NCBI RefSeq assembly: GCF_007655135.1
Contig: NC_045128.1
Coordinates: forward strand, 28,242,811-28,306,810
Reading direction: 5' to 3'
Source: Punica granatum
Lineage: Eukaryota; Streptophyta; Magnoliopsida; Myrtales; Lythraceae
Length of the DNA stretch: 64,000 bases
The notes under the pieces were generated by a model. The model made no database searches. It was not told the DNA's origin and was given only the letters and a program-made list of their open reading frames with translations. A program made the position numbers and the translations under genes. Shown in pieces: positions 36,823 to 48,588 of this stretch; the first letter of the stretch is position 1, and each line of letters begins with the position of its first letter.

Positions 36823-38369
36823 TGTCACGACCCGAAATTATCGAAACATTTCCCTTAAATTTCATCAATAGCTCTTATCGCATAAACTATTCCTATAAAA
36901 CTTGCTTTCCATATCTCTCAAAAACATATTACCAATCCAGCAATATCTAATGTATACAAATATATATATATCAAAAGAGAGTAGCTTTTCTCAACCACAT
37001 CACTAATCAACTAAACAAAAATTTCAGGTTGTAACATGTTCAAATACATTCTATACAAAAAGAATACTTATCAAATAACTAAGATTTCTACCTAATCCTC
37101 CGAGCTGATCCCTGATGTCTGAAAAGTTCTCCTGTGCGGCTAGTCTAGCTCCTAGCTCATCTGAAAAAATATATGCAGAGTGTGAGCTGCATTTCAGTGA
37201 GCACAAAATTCTACAGTGAAATGAACTATTACTAGCTAAAAATATATTTCCTTAATCGAACATAGATAATATTAGCATACCCAAGTCCGTCATTTAATTC
37301 CCTAATATAACATGGTCTACATTATTCACGAATACTTACTAACTTGATTCTTAAATAATTAATCATATTTATGACCTTATAATAATAGTAGAATTAGCTG
37401 TTAACTTAGCACCACTTAACATTCACACCTTGACTATATCTAGTTCTAACAAATAACCCGGCTTCCACATAATAACTTCAGACAACATCAACAATCAGCA
37501 CATCTATAACAATCAGATCAAACCAATAATATACAGCACAATCAATCAATATAGCCATATGGTTGCATTTCCTCGCAACCTAGTTATGACGGTACCGTAA
37601 CCCCGCACATCTCAAATAATTTATTTGCTTGTCATCATCAACATATCTCATAAGCGGGGGCTGCCCATTATCTTCCGGTAGTAGGAGTCTATGCGTCCAT
37701 TTTCTATTCCGCCGGATCAGCGGTCTAGGCGTCCATTTTATATCCTGCCGGATCAGCAGTCTAAGCGTCCATTTTTATATCCCGCCGGATCAGCGGTCTA
37801 GGCGTCCATTTTTATATCTCGTCGGATCAGCGGTCTAGGCGTCCATTTTTATATCCCGCCGGATCAGCGGTCTAGGCGTCCATTTTTATATCCCGCCGGA
37901 TCAGCAGTCTAGGCGTCCCTTTTATATCCCGCCGGATAAGCGGTCTAGGCGTCCATTTTTATATCCCGCCAGATCAGCGGTCTAGGCGTCCATTTTATAT
38001 CCCGTCGGATCAGCGGTTTAGGCGTCCATTTTTATATCCCGCCGGATCAGTGGTCTAAGCATCCATTTTATATCCCGCCGGATCAGCGGTCTAGGCGTCC
38101 ATTTTATATCCCGTCGGATCAGCGGTCTATGGCTATAAACGATCAAACAATATCAGTATACGCAAGCACAATCCCAACAGATTACTTCATATTATCATCG
38201 CATATCTCATACATGATCAGCATGCACAATAACATCGCATATCTCAAGCCAAAATGAAACATAAGAGGGCAATATCTCTCAAATCCTTTCACACAGCATA
38301 GCAAAACCATTTTTTTTAACCCATATCTATCACAATATTCTTCTTAAATAATACTCCGTATATCTAGTA

Positions 38370-38406
<37 letters not shown>

Positions 38407-39723
38407 TTTCACGAAGGAATAGAGTACTCGCCGCTAGTTCTCAAAAATATACTCCATCCAATCGAGTTATCGGGATGCAAAGCCTCTCAACCTTCTCAAT
38501 CCCTTAAAACCGAGCCTAAAATCATAACTTATTCCACCTCAAACACCTCCATCCCTTTAACTGAAAAAATAATGCCGAGATCGCGATTACAGGATAACCC
38601 ACAACATAAATTTGGCCTAAAATAGACAATTAAAAGCTGATCTGAAAAATAGAGAATATAGACAAACTGAAATGTAACATAAAAGAATCATTATCGATGG
38701 AATTTGAAGCCAAACAATTTTTAACATTTAAATTATCAATTTCAAAGATTGCTTAGCTCAAATTTAAGCCTAGTAACTGGAACCACCAAGGAAGCAAAAG
38801 GGTTTCCATACATGATCACAAACGAAAGCATCGAATAGAAATTTTGCTGCTTTGTTTTTCAGTTTTTTTTTTTAACATATTTCTATCCTTACCTTTCCAT
38901 AATCCCAGCTCACCCATTATTTCCAACTTCTCACGGGGAAGAACTCAATCAAGTAAAAATAAACTCAAGGAAGCAAAATCAACTAGGAATTCAATTCATG
39001 CTACTCATGAGAAGCTGCCAAAGCTAAAGCAAGCATCACCAAATGCTAACCTATCGGGGCAAACCAGCTCAATCAAGAAGAATTGGCAACATACCTAAGC
39101 GATCATGCAACCTAATTCGATGCAGCAAAGCTTTTCCCCATTCGATGCCTCTCTCATTCGCGAGCTCCTCAACATCATAGCGAAGACAAACCAACAAGAA
39201 CAAGCAAGAGGAACATCAAATCGGCAATGGCCAGAAGCTGGTAAATCAATTAGAAGCTCAAGAGTTAGAAAAACAGAAGCTCCGATGACCTCGACGAAGC
39301 TCGAGAAGGTTGTCAATAACGGCCTCTCGTTTTCCTCCGTCTATTGCTCTCTCTGTCTCCCTGTGTCTCCTCTGTTTCTTTTTTTTTTTCCCCGAACAGG
39401 GAAGCTTCTGGACCAAAAATTGAATGAAAATGCTGAGGTGAGGAAGGCGGTGGAAATTATGGGCTAAAGGGAATATTGGAGGCCTAATGGGCTTACTAAT
39501 TCCAAGTCTACACTAGCATATCAGCCCATTAGCAATTTTTTTTTTTCGGTTTCAAGACACCCGCATCATGGTCATATGTGTGTGTATATATAATGAAGAT
39601 ATATATCAATACCTATATAAGTCAGCGGTGTCAACCAACAGCAATATATATACATATATACATATAAAATACACATAACGTATATAATTAGTTATATTCG
39701 GGTTCAAATAGCCGGATTTCACA
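36823..39723. mobile_element. Solo LTR 2 (2901 bp), TSD GAACT
   Basis: It starts TGTCACGACCCG and ends GCCGGATTTCACA, with GAACT duplicated at 36818-36822 and 39724-39728. The uninterrupted counterpart near 47455 reads CATGGAACCATTGCAAAGCG. It has the same family and orientation as solo LTR 1 but is clearly diverged from it, so it inserted independently. It has no coding sequence and the longest minisatellite of the set. Confidence 0.92.
37688..38125. repeat. LTR minisatellite, 12 units of ~36.5 bp
   Basis: Twelve consecutive units have the same TCTAGGCGTCC...CCGCCGGATCAGCGG pattern, with single-base variants such as TGCCGG, GTCGG and AAGCG. This is the largest array among the LTRs here. Confidence 0.94.
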
Positions 39724-39923
39724 GAACTATTGCAAAGCGAGATGAGAAAACTGCATTTCATGTTGATGAATCATCTGTGCTCCTTTTATTTTGTTCATTA
39801 TCCTTGTCAAGATGCGAAATTCTCCCACTCGAGTTCCTTCTCTTTAAATACATATAGTTCCTTCTTATTCTCTTCTAAAGGCTACTGCAAGAATTCTTCA
39901 AGTTTTAGTAAGAAGAGAGAGTT
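39724..39923. promoter_or_regulatory. Core promoter of pseudogene E, cut off by solo LTR 3
   Basis: This matches 47459-47940, the promoter of copy G, minus about 250 bases. It includes a TATA-like CTTTAAATACATATAG at about 39843 and a leader ending in GAAGAGAGAGTT. Solo LTR 3 begins directly after it, so the promoter now lies about 2.3 kb from the E exon. Confidence 0.7.
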
Positions 39924-42119
39924 TGTGAGACCTGGCATTTTAATCTCAAATAGAATACATATACGTATACTTACATGCTTATATATATATATATACACAA
40001 ACGTCATACACGTTGCTGGAGCAATAAAAAATAAATAAAAGAACAATAAAAAAAAGGGGGATGGAGGCATGGGCTCCACGTGGCCCCCAAAACTTTTCCC
40101 TGAGTTCCCACCGCCTCATTCATTCAATTTCTTTTGTTCTTTCTTTTTCTTCATTTGTCTGGTTTAACTGGGAAGAATCGAGAGAAAGAGAAGAGAGGAA
40201 ACAGAGAGAGAGAGAGAGAGAACAAGAAAGAGAGCTAGAGAACGATAGAGAGGCAAGAACGAGGCAGAGAGCGAGATGGAGAGTAATTGTGCGGGGGAGA
40301 ACTTGGCTGGAAATTCACGGAGGGGGACTAAGGACTCGGCTTGGAGAAGAGGGAGATGGACGTTGGTTGTTAGTTGGATTGAGGATGAACGGGTCTTTAG
40401 GCTATACCCATCATTGATAGCAGCTGAGGACATCGATTGTGTACTCTGAAGGTCAAGTTTGGTGAATCATTTTTGGTATTAGGTGAGTACTTCATTTCAT
40501 TGTGAAATGATATATATAATTATAGTATGTTATATGAATACTCTATTTTCTCGTGAAATTATGTGTTATAATTATATAAATTGTTTAAGACGAATATAGT
40601 GGTAGTTAGACTAAGGAATCGGTCTTGCAATGTTGTGGGAAAGGATCTGAGAAATATGGCCTTTTATGTTTCACCTTGATTTGGGATATGCAGTGTGATT
40701 GAGTATGTGGCCGGCGTAAGAAAAATATGATGATAATGTGATTGAGATTGTGCTCGTGTATGATGATATATGAGATGCGATGGCATGGTTGAAATTGTTT
40801 GTGCTTGTGATTGTTCTTTGATTATAGCCATGGGACCGCTGATCCGGCGGTTTATAAATAGGACGCCTAGACCGCTGATCCGGCGGAATACAAAAAGGGA
40901 CGCCTAGACCGCTGATCCGGCGAGATACAAAAAGGGACGCCTAGACCGCTGATCCGGCGGAATACAAAAAGGAACGCCTAGACCGCTGATACGGCGAGAT
41001 ACAAAAAGGGACGCCTAGACCGCTGATCCGGCAGGATACAAAAATGGACGCCTAGACCGCTGATCCGGCGGGATATAAAAAGGGACGCCTAGACCGCTGA
41101 TCCGGCGGAATACAAAGACGGACGCTTAGACCGCTGATCCGGCGGGATATAAAATAGACGCCTAGACTCCTACTACCAGAGGATAATGGGCAGCCACAGC
41201 TTATGATTAATGAAAGGAGGAATTTATGGATATGAGTGCGGGGTCACGGTACCGTCTCAACTCTGTTGCGAGGAAATGCAACCCTATGGCTATATTGATT
41301 GGTTTGTATTGTATATTGTTTGGCTGGTATGATTGTTGAAGATGTGTTGATTGTTGAGATTGTTAGAGGTGTGATAATTGTTGAGATTGTCTGAAGTTGT
41401 TCTATGAAAACCGTGTTGTTGCTAGAGTTGGATCTGTCAATTGATTGTGTTGTGAGTTGCTATGGAATGCTAATGAATGTATGTTTAATGTTTATGTGAT
41501 ATTGGGTGTTAGAGAAACGGTTGGAAGGGTTGTCTGAATTGGTTAGTAGAACTTAAATTTAGTTATTATATTGGATATAATTATTATTACAGTTTGTATA
41601 TATATATATATATATATATATACTGTGTATGTATGCTGAGTGAGTTGATAGTTGGATTGGATGTGATGATATTAGTTATTTGATTATTTAGTTATTTGTA
41701 ATTAAATATTTATTTAAAAAATGTCATTTTACTCTGGAATATAGTATTTACTGAGATGCAGCTCACATCCTGCATATATTTTTTCCAGATAAGCTTCTAG
41801 CTGCGCGGAAGAAACACTTTTTGATATCGGGGATCAGCTCGGAGAATTAGGTAGGGACCTTAGTTATTTGATAGATATCTTTTTGGTATAGAATGGATTT
41901 GAAAATGTTACCACCTGAAATTTTGTTTAGTTGTATTACTGATATGGGTGCGAAAAAGAAAATTTCTCTCTTTTGGAATGTATATACATATTAGAGCTTA
42001 CCAGGTTGGTTTTATATTTTTGGGAATTTTATGGAAAGCCAGTTTTAGGTGAATATTTATGTGGTAATGGATATCGAGGAAAGATAGGGAAAATCCAGTT
42101 GAAATTTCTGGTCGTGACA
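39924..42119. mobile_element. Solo LTR 3 (2196 bp), inverted, TSD GAGTT
   Basis: It starts TGTGAGACCTGG and ends CTGGTCGTGACA, which is the reverse complement of the ends of LTRs 1, 2, 4 and 5. GAGTT is duplicated at 39919-39923 and 42120-42124. The empty site is at about 47932-47946 (GAAGAGAGAGTTAGAGTGGGG) upstream of copy G. The insertion is in the presumed 5' UTR of GEM-like pseudogene E. No internal domain is present. Confidence 0.92.
40836..41166. repeat. LTR minisatellite, 9 units, inverted orientation
   Basis: Nine units read CCGCTGATCCGGCGG...GGACGCCTAGA, the complement of the arrays in LTRs 1, 2, 4 and 5. They are flanked by the same conserved sequences. Confidence 0.93.
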
Positions 42120-42175
42120 GAGTTAGAGTGGGGAAACCAAAAGGGGATTTTAAGCCCCCTGTTCATTTCCTGAAA

Positions 42176-43112
42176 ATGAGGAAAACACTCGAAGGACAGA
42201 AAGTTAATGTTATTGCAGACATCTCCAGAGCATTAGTATTGTCAGGATCTGATTCTGCCATATTTGGACCCAAGCATCTGGACCATGAGTTGCTACATAA
42301 GTTTGGGTGAGGTTCGTTTAAGCGGATGAACAAGCTAGGGGAGAAGGCTGACGTCTTTGCGCACAGTATCCGCGAGCATGGTAAATCTCAGATCTGTGAG
42401 AATGCAAGATAGTACAAGAGGGCTTCATGTTCATTCAAAAGCAATTGTGCTGACTATTCTCTAAAACTTTGTTCATTTCCAGTGGGATTGAGCCCAAAGT
42501 TTTCGGAAACAGTAAAGGGAAAGCTTAGCTTGGGAGCCCGAATCCTGCAACTTGGGGGGAGCAGAGAAAGTGTTCAAGACTCTGTTCAATGTCTGCGAAA
42601 AAGAGACTCCTAAAGGCTTTGCATTGCTACTTATCGACCGCAGCAGGTCCCGTAGCAGGCCTCATCTTCATCTCTACCCGAAATATTGGGTTCTGCAGTG
42701 AGAGATCCTTAAAACTGTCTGGCTCCAATGGTGAATCCATTAGAGTCCATTACGAGGTAAGATGAGACTTCTTAAAATCCTGGCTAGTATATCTGATTTC
42801 CAATGTTGTCTTTCACAAATCACTTGATTCTCAAAACAGATCCAAAGGGTAATCTCAGGAAAACAATTCTAAATGATTGTTTCCTGTCATGCATGCTAAG
42901 GAGGAGGTTTCTTTAATCTCTGCAGTTATTGATCCCACTTTCGAAAATAAAGACAGAAAACCAGAGAGAAAATGCTGAGAGACCGTTGGAAGTACATGCA
43001 GATAGTTACTGCGGATAACTTCGAGTTCTGGTTCATAGGATTTTTGAATTATCAGAAAACCAGGAAACATTTTCAGCAGGCAATTTTTCTAAAGCAGAGA
43101 TGCTATAAATGA
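42176..43112 (+). pseudogene. GEM-like gene copy E, broken
   Basis: Three exon remnants: exon 1 about 42176-42381, exon 2 from about 42482 to 42756, and exon 3 from about 42927 to 43112. Exon 1 starts MRKTLEGQKVN and hits an in-frame TGA just before the conserved RMNKLGEKADVFAHS. The same TGA is in sister copy G, so it predates their duplication. Exon 2 has a one-base insertion in the GGG run of the LQLGG region and a two-base deletion at the KERLLKA region. Exon 3 lost two bases before KYMQIV. Its promoter is separated by solo LTR 3. The sequence is still easily recognised as GRAM-type, so decay is fairly recent. Confidence 0.9.
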
Positions 43113-44040
43113 TAGCATTCTTGAATCCAGGAGAATCCTTTTCCCTTGGTTTCCCTTCTTTTTTGATGTAACTGCAGAAAATGCCAAATATCATATGTAA
43201 TTAGTTGACAAACTGTAAAGAGGTAAATGTAGAGAACGCCGACAGCTATTTCTAGTTTCTTAGTTCAATACGATGAAATCCGGCAGTTGCAGATCCAATC
43301 TAATGAGATCATTTGCACTGTCTTATTTTAAAGTTGGAATTACTGGTTTGTCATAGAACTGATGTTACATTCCTTTTGAATGAGCCCCGTTTTTCTCTAT
43401 AAAGTATGAATAGATGGGGTTTGCTCACTTTTTCTTATGACTGGCCCCCGAGACTGGCTCTGACAGATAAAAGGATTTCAAGAACCGGAATAAAACCTCT
43501 CCATGAATGATGGAATATGCAAGTGCTATTAGGGATGCACCTGTAAACAGAAGAAGCGTTTCAATGTTTTTCGTTGGAGATGGATCAGTGCCGTGGATTA
43601 TGTTGCAGGAAACAGACTTGTTGCATGTGTTTCATTTATTTTTGTTCAGTTGTTTGGTTCCTGTTTTATAGGGATGTGGGACGTGTATTAGGCAGTTTTC
43701 TTATGTTGTAATGACAGTTACATGTTGCCTTTATGTCTCAGTTTTCCTGTACTTTAGTCTGCAGACCTTTGCAGTTATGTCAATGAAGCTTGTGTGTGTT
43801 GTTCTCTCATCTCCTCTCTGTTCTGGTTACTTGCTATCTCTATGTACGGTGTGCATTAAAAGTGTCATCAGCGGTATAAGAACTGTAAATGATCTTGAGG
43901 GGCCTGTGAATGAGTGTTTGAGAGATCTGTGAGTGAGTGTAAAATTGTGGTTGCTTGAGAGCCTTGTGAGTGAGTTTGAGGAAGCCTCTTTCCAGTCTGT
44001 ATCCATAGGAGTTTAAGACAAGATGGAGAAACTGATTCAG
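43113..44040. other. Spacer before the second duplication block
   Basis: This holds the 3' flank of pseudogene E and then non-coding DNA up to the junction at about 44041, where the F+G block begins. I recognise no gene. The counterpart in block 2 has been removed by the viral insertion. Confidence 0.6.
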
Positions 44041-45029
44041 AAGGCTGAGTCATTAGGCTTTGGCGAAATTCTTCTACATGACTTCCTCCTCTACAAACAC
44101 AAATTATACGGAAGTGACAGTTTCTTCAGTGAATGAAACAAATATAAAGAATCCCTCTTATTCTTCCATTTTTACAAAAAACGACCGAGATGCTTAAAGT
44201 TGAAGGAAGTGAAGACCATATCGGATGCAGAATTTCTGTGGATATTCTTAATATCATGGCTTGAGCTTTTGCAAGCTGGTGGGGGGTGGAGGCGTGGCCA
44301 CCCCAACCAATAACTTTAGTATATGATTTATCCTCTTTTGACTTTCTTGCCATTTAAACTTTTGATCAGCTCCATGTGGGTTTGGTCTTAATTAGATCTG
44401 ATATGGCTCTGATACTGCCCTTTTCTTCTTATGCATATGAATAAAGTATGGGTTCTCCTCCCCCTACCTTTAGGAATCAGTTAGAAATTCCCAGGGTAAC
44501 TAAGGACACTGAGAATCCGGTAGGCTGGGTTCCCTCAGCTAGAAACTTCAATCTTGTTCAACGAGAATCAGGCCTTATGAGGATTCAATTGTTGGAGGAT
44601 TTGACCATGGTACTCGCTGCAGTATCAGTTCAGGACTCATTTTCAACTGTTGCTTCTACTGAATCAACATTTTTGGCGAAGGTTTCATCCACATATTTTC
44701 CGATTGTTAGCAAATATACTCCGTGATGGACAGGAATGGAAACAAAACCGACTCCGCCATCATAAAGGCTGGAGGTGAACATGCAATGGATAAGGTAAAG
44801 AAAACGCACGATCCCCGCTCTCTCAACCTTATAATTAAGAAAAGAGAGATTGGCGTCATCTCCACTTATCATCCTCAAGCCTCTTTCTTCTTTAAAGCAA
44901 AAAAGCAGCATCATCCTACTAAAAAGTTGCCATTACAACATGCTCATCATGTCTGCTCTCCTTTTGTTCTGTTGATGATCCTTGTCTGAGTCCTAAAGTT
45001 TCAGGATTCACCCGCCCGACTCCATCCTC

Positions 45030-45037
45030 TATAAATA
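45030..45037 (+). promoter_or_regulatory. TATA box of GEM-like copy F
   Basis: CTATAAATACACACTG lies about 190 bases upstream of the copy F start codon and aligns with the TATA box of copy D. Confidence 0.75.
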
Positions 45038-45219
45038 CACACTGACTCAAACCGATCCTTACCACTCAACTCTCTCTCTTGCTCTCTCTTGGTAATCAAT
45101 ATTATATCCTTCTCTTCTAAAGAGTTTTTACAACTATTCTTTCAGTTGAAGAAGCGAGAGTTAGAGCTCAGGAAAAGTCATTTCAAGCCATTCGTTATCC
45201 GAGATTGAAAAGGACGATC

Positions 45220-46071
45220 ATGGAACAAGTGATTGGGATTCCGGTGATCTCAGGATCCTTATTATTAACTGATTCTGACTCCATGCAATGTCAATCCACT
45301 CATCACGAAGATCAATTGCAAGGGTTAGGAAAAGATTCGATGCTTAAGAGGATGAACAAGCTCCGGATGAAAGCTGATTTTTTCGCTCACAGTTTCCGAG
45401 CTCATGGTAATTTATCCCGAAGATTGGTTATTAAGAAAAGGCTTGATTATTTGATTACTTTTCCTTTAGGAAATGACCGTACTGATTAGTTTGTCAACTT
45501 TGACATGTTTGTAGTGAGGTCAAATCTGAAGATGTCGGAAACAGTGAAAGGGAAGCTGAGCTTGGGAGCTCAATTCCTGCAAGTGGGTGGAAGGGAGAAA
45601 GTTTTCAAGACACTGTTTAATGTCTCTGAAAACGAGAGACTCCTGAAGGCTTCACACTGCTGCTTATCGACTTCGGCCGGTCACATTGCTGGCTTCCTCT
45701 TCATATCCACCGGGAACTTAGCGTTCTGCAGTCACAGATCCATAAAGGTGTGCTGTCCAAATGGAGAAGCTGCCAAGGTCCATTACAAGGTAAAAAAAAA
45801 TAAACTAGGTCTTTCCACGTTTTCCATTTTGAAAACCACGGAAAGTGTTTTCATCTCCAGCTCATGATGGAATTGCTTTATTTGTTTTGCACAGGTACTG
45901 ATCCCACTTTCTAAAATAGAGACAGCACACCAAAGCGAGAATGTTGAGAAGCCATCGCAGAAGTACATGCAGATTGTGACAGTAGACAACTTCGACTTCT
46001 GGTTCATGGGATTCCTGAATTATCAGAAAACCTGGAAATATATTCAGCAAGCACTTTTTCTTGAGCAGTAA
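45220..46071 (+). CDS. GEM-like protein (GRAM domain) copy F, 3 exons, 212 aa
   Basis: Exons 45220-45406, 45515-45789 and 45895-46071 (TAA) join in frame for 212 residues. The upstream ATG used in D is AGG here, so the start is ATG 45220 (MEQVIGIPVIS). The protein differs from D at only a scatter of positions, for example KGKLSLG where D has KRKLSMG, and AHSFRAHG where D has SHSFRAQG. Here F keeps the family consensus, so D carries the derived changes. The GRAM core, LAFCSHRSIKVCCP and the C-terminal [13 protein letters not shown] are intact. It sits in the LTR-free duplication block, so its 3' flank shows what D's looked like before insertion. Confidence 0.93.
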
Positions 46072-47991
46072 TAGCATTCCACACTCTAGGCAGGAAAATG
46101 CCCTTTTCCGTCTTTTCCTTTCTTCTGAGATGTAAATGCAGAGAACTCAGGCTACCATATATATGTAATTGTCGACAAAATGTAAAAGAGGTTTATTCAG
46201 AGAAATCAGAAGCTGCAACGTTTCACGAACTGGCATGGTATTCTTAAGCAGCTTCAACTGCAGAAGCTCATCATGTTAATTAGGTGAAAAATTTGCCATT
46301 GGCAATTCAGTTTCCTTTTTTTTTTTTTTTTTTTTTTCTGGTTTTCCCTTGTATTTGGTTTTTGCTCGAGCTTCTTCCGTCCAACAATCAATGTTTACTT
46401 ATCAAATTTATCCTCAAAATTTACATCATAAATGGGGAAAAAAATGAAGACTGTGTAAAGGATCAGATTGCTCCTGTCCATGAAAGGACAGTCCTGGGCC
46501 TTGATGAATTTGACCCGCATGTGATTGCACTGCGGTGGGGGTTGGTTGGGCTTCAGAGCTTGGAGCCTTCCTTCATGTTCTTCCCAAGGACTGTGTCCTT
46601 TATGCTCTTCCTCTGCCTCTATTCATTGTGGTATTGGCCAAGAGCTCACCAACTTTACCAGAACTATGGAATCTCCGGGGAAGTGCTTTTCTGCCTTGCC
46701 AATGAATGTGCAGCAGGTGATCTTTGAACGTAGATGATCTTTCTTCTTTCCTTTTTCACCTGATATTTAACTTTCCATTTTCTTGAGCAGACACCTTTTC
46801 TTGAGCAGAGATGTTATAGATATAGAAAAGTAGAAGTTGAAGTTTTCCGTGGCATAGTGCTAGGACCATTCTATTCATTTGGATTTAACCTTGTTCGAGC
46901 TAGCAGTTGTTATTGTGATAGATTGCTTCAGTAGATGAAATGAGGAAAAAGAAGTCCTCTATACGTGTTTCCCACAAAAATAAGTATGCTTACAGTTCAA
47001 GGAAGTTAAGAACATTGGCTGCAAAGAATTTTTGCTTGAATCTGACTTGAGCTTCTGCATGTTGGTAGGGTTCACTCAGACCAACCACGGCCTTCCTTGC
47101 CGACTACTTTAAATCCTGACTTATCTTGTCAACTTTGTTGCCCTTTAAAAAAGATTTGATCACCTCCTTGTGGGTTTTGCCTGTGGTGATGATCTGGATC
47201 TGATGTAACTGTATCCTTTCTTTTGAATATATTTAAAAGTATGGGGGATCCCCTATCTTGGAAATGCACTTAGAAAACCGAAGCAGCCAAGACTTTTGAA
47301 TACTGAAACTGGGGTAGGTTCAGGTCAAATCTTTTCTCCCCTGCAAATGGACCAGGTTTGGGCTTCTCAACCCGAGGCTTACCTCTGGGAACTTTAAGAA
47401 ATCTGAGTGTTCAGTTCAGACTGATTTCAGCTTAGGTACGAAGATTTCCACATGGAACCATTGCAAAGCGAGATGAGAAAACAGCATATCATATATAAAG
47501 ACTTGGTTTTGAGCTTTTATCCATATACCAAATCGACATCGGTGTGAAAGCAAGATCTAAGTAATGGGTCAACAGAGAAAGTTCCGGGTACCACATGAAG
47601 TGGAAATTGAAACATAACCAAACCTACCATGAGAAGGGGAGTGGAACAAGAAAGGAAAATAAGCACTCAGGTCATCTCCATCTATTCTCAACAAAGATCT
47701 GTTCTAAAGGTGAAATAACATTAAAAAGTTCCCATCACATGTTGATGAATCATCTGTGCTCCTTTTCTTTTGTTCATTATCCTTGTCAGAGTCAGCAAGA
47801 TGCGAAATTCTCCCACTCGAGTTCCTTCTCTTTAAATACATATAGACCGAAGCCATTTTCAAATCACTTAGCAATAGCATCTCATTCTCTTCTAAAGGCT
47901 ACTGCAAGAATTCTTCGAGTTTTAGTAAGAAGAGAGAGTTAGAGTGGGGAAACCAAAAGGGGATTTTAAGCCCCCTGTTCATTTGCTGAAA
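46072..47991. other. Uninterrupted F-G spacer with three empty LTR sites
   Basis: This is the counterpart of the D-E spacer without LTRs. Empty sites corresponding to LTRs 1, 2 and 3 lie at about 47066, 47457 and 47940. It contains a long poly-T run (about 46317-46337) and the promoter of copy G (TATA-like CTTTAAATACATATAG near 47831). I call no gene in it. Confidence 0.8.
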
Positions 47992-48451
47992 ATGAGGAAA
48001 ACACTGGAGGAACAGAAGGTTAATATTATTGCAGACATCTTCAGAGCATTAGTATTGTCAGGATCTGATTCTGCCATATTTGGACCCAAGCATTGGGACC
48101 ATAAGTTACTGCATGAGTTTGGGTGAGGTTCGATGTTTAGGCGGATGAACAAGCTAGGGGAGAAGGCTGATGTCTTTGCACACAGTATCCACGAACATGG
48201 TAAATCTCAGATCTGTTGAGAATGCAAGATGGTACAAGAGGGCTTCTTGTTCATTCAAAAACGATTGTGCTGACTATTCTCTAAAACTTTGTTCATTTGC
48301 AGTGCGATTGAGCCCACAGTTTTTGGAAACAGTAAAGGGAAAGCTTAGCTTGGGAGCCCGAATCCTGCAGCTTGGGGGAACAGAGAAAGTATTCAAGACT
48401 CTGTTCAATGTCTGCGAAAAAGAGACTTCTAAAGGCTTTGCATTGCTTCTA
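47992..48451 (+). pseudogene. GEM-like gene copy G, truncated by viral DNA
   Basis: Exon 1 starts at ATG 47992 (MRKTLEEQKVN) and carries the same in-frame TGA as copy E before RRMNKLGEKADVFAHS, ending at a normal donor near 48200. Exon 2 starts at about 48302 with a normal acceptor and reads KGKLSLGARILQLGGTEKVFKTLFNV. It then shares the two-base deletion seen in E at KERLLKA. Homology to E stops at about 48448-48451, inside the GRAM domain, and endogenous pararetrovirus sequence follows. The rest of exon 2 and exon 3 are gone from the window. The copy was probably dead before the viral junction formed. Confidence 0.9.
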
Positions 48452-48588
48452 AAGTCTGGTCTGTCGCACAGACTAGTCTCAACAGTCGGATTCATGATAT
48501 TTCAAAAGCCTAGCATCCCTAAGTACTAAGAGTACTGAGGTATCTAAGCCTTCTCTGGTTAGGGGTTTTATGCCAACTTGGAAGAGCC

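Larger units (their letters stand above)
30473..44040. repeat. D+E block: tandem duplication unit 1
   Basis: Beginning near GACTGAGTCATAAGGCTTTGG, this block matches the block starting at about 44041 (GCTGAGTCATTAGGCTTTGG) through the promoter, gene D versus F, the downstream region, and gene E versus G. The match is interrupted only by three solo LTRs (33400-36424, 36823-39723, 39924-42119) and by a segment of about 250 bases present in block 2 (about 47484-47737) but missing here near 39757. Without the LTRs the block is about 5.4 kb. Confidence 0.88.
44041..48451. repeat. F+G block: tandem duplication unit 2, truncated
   Basis: Second copy of the D+E unit, without the three solo LTRs. It runs from about 44041 to a break at about 48448-48451 inside exon 2 of copy G, where endogenous viral sequence takes over. 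It preserves the ancestral, uninterrupted spacing of the unit. Confidence 0.88.

Noticed and set aside
37688..38125. Regular 36-37 bp repeats resembling a CRISPR array
   Set aside because: Repeats are contiguous with no unique spacers, vary like a minisatellite, and sit in a plant LTR in several copies.
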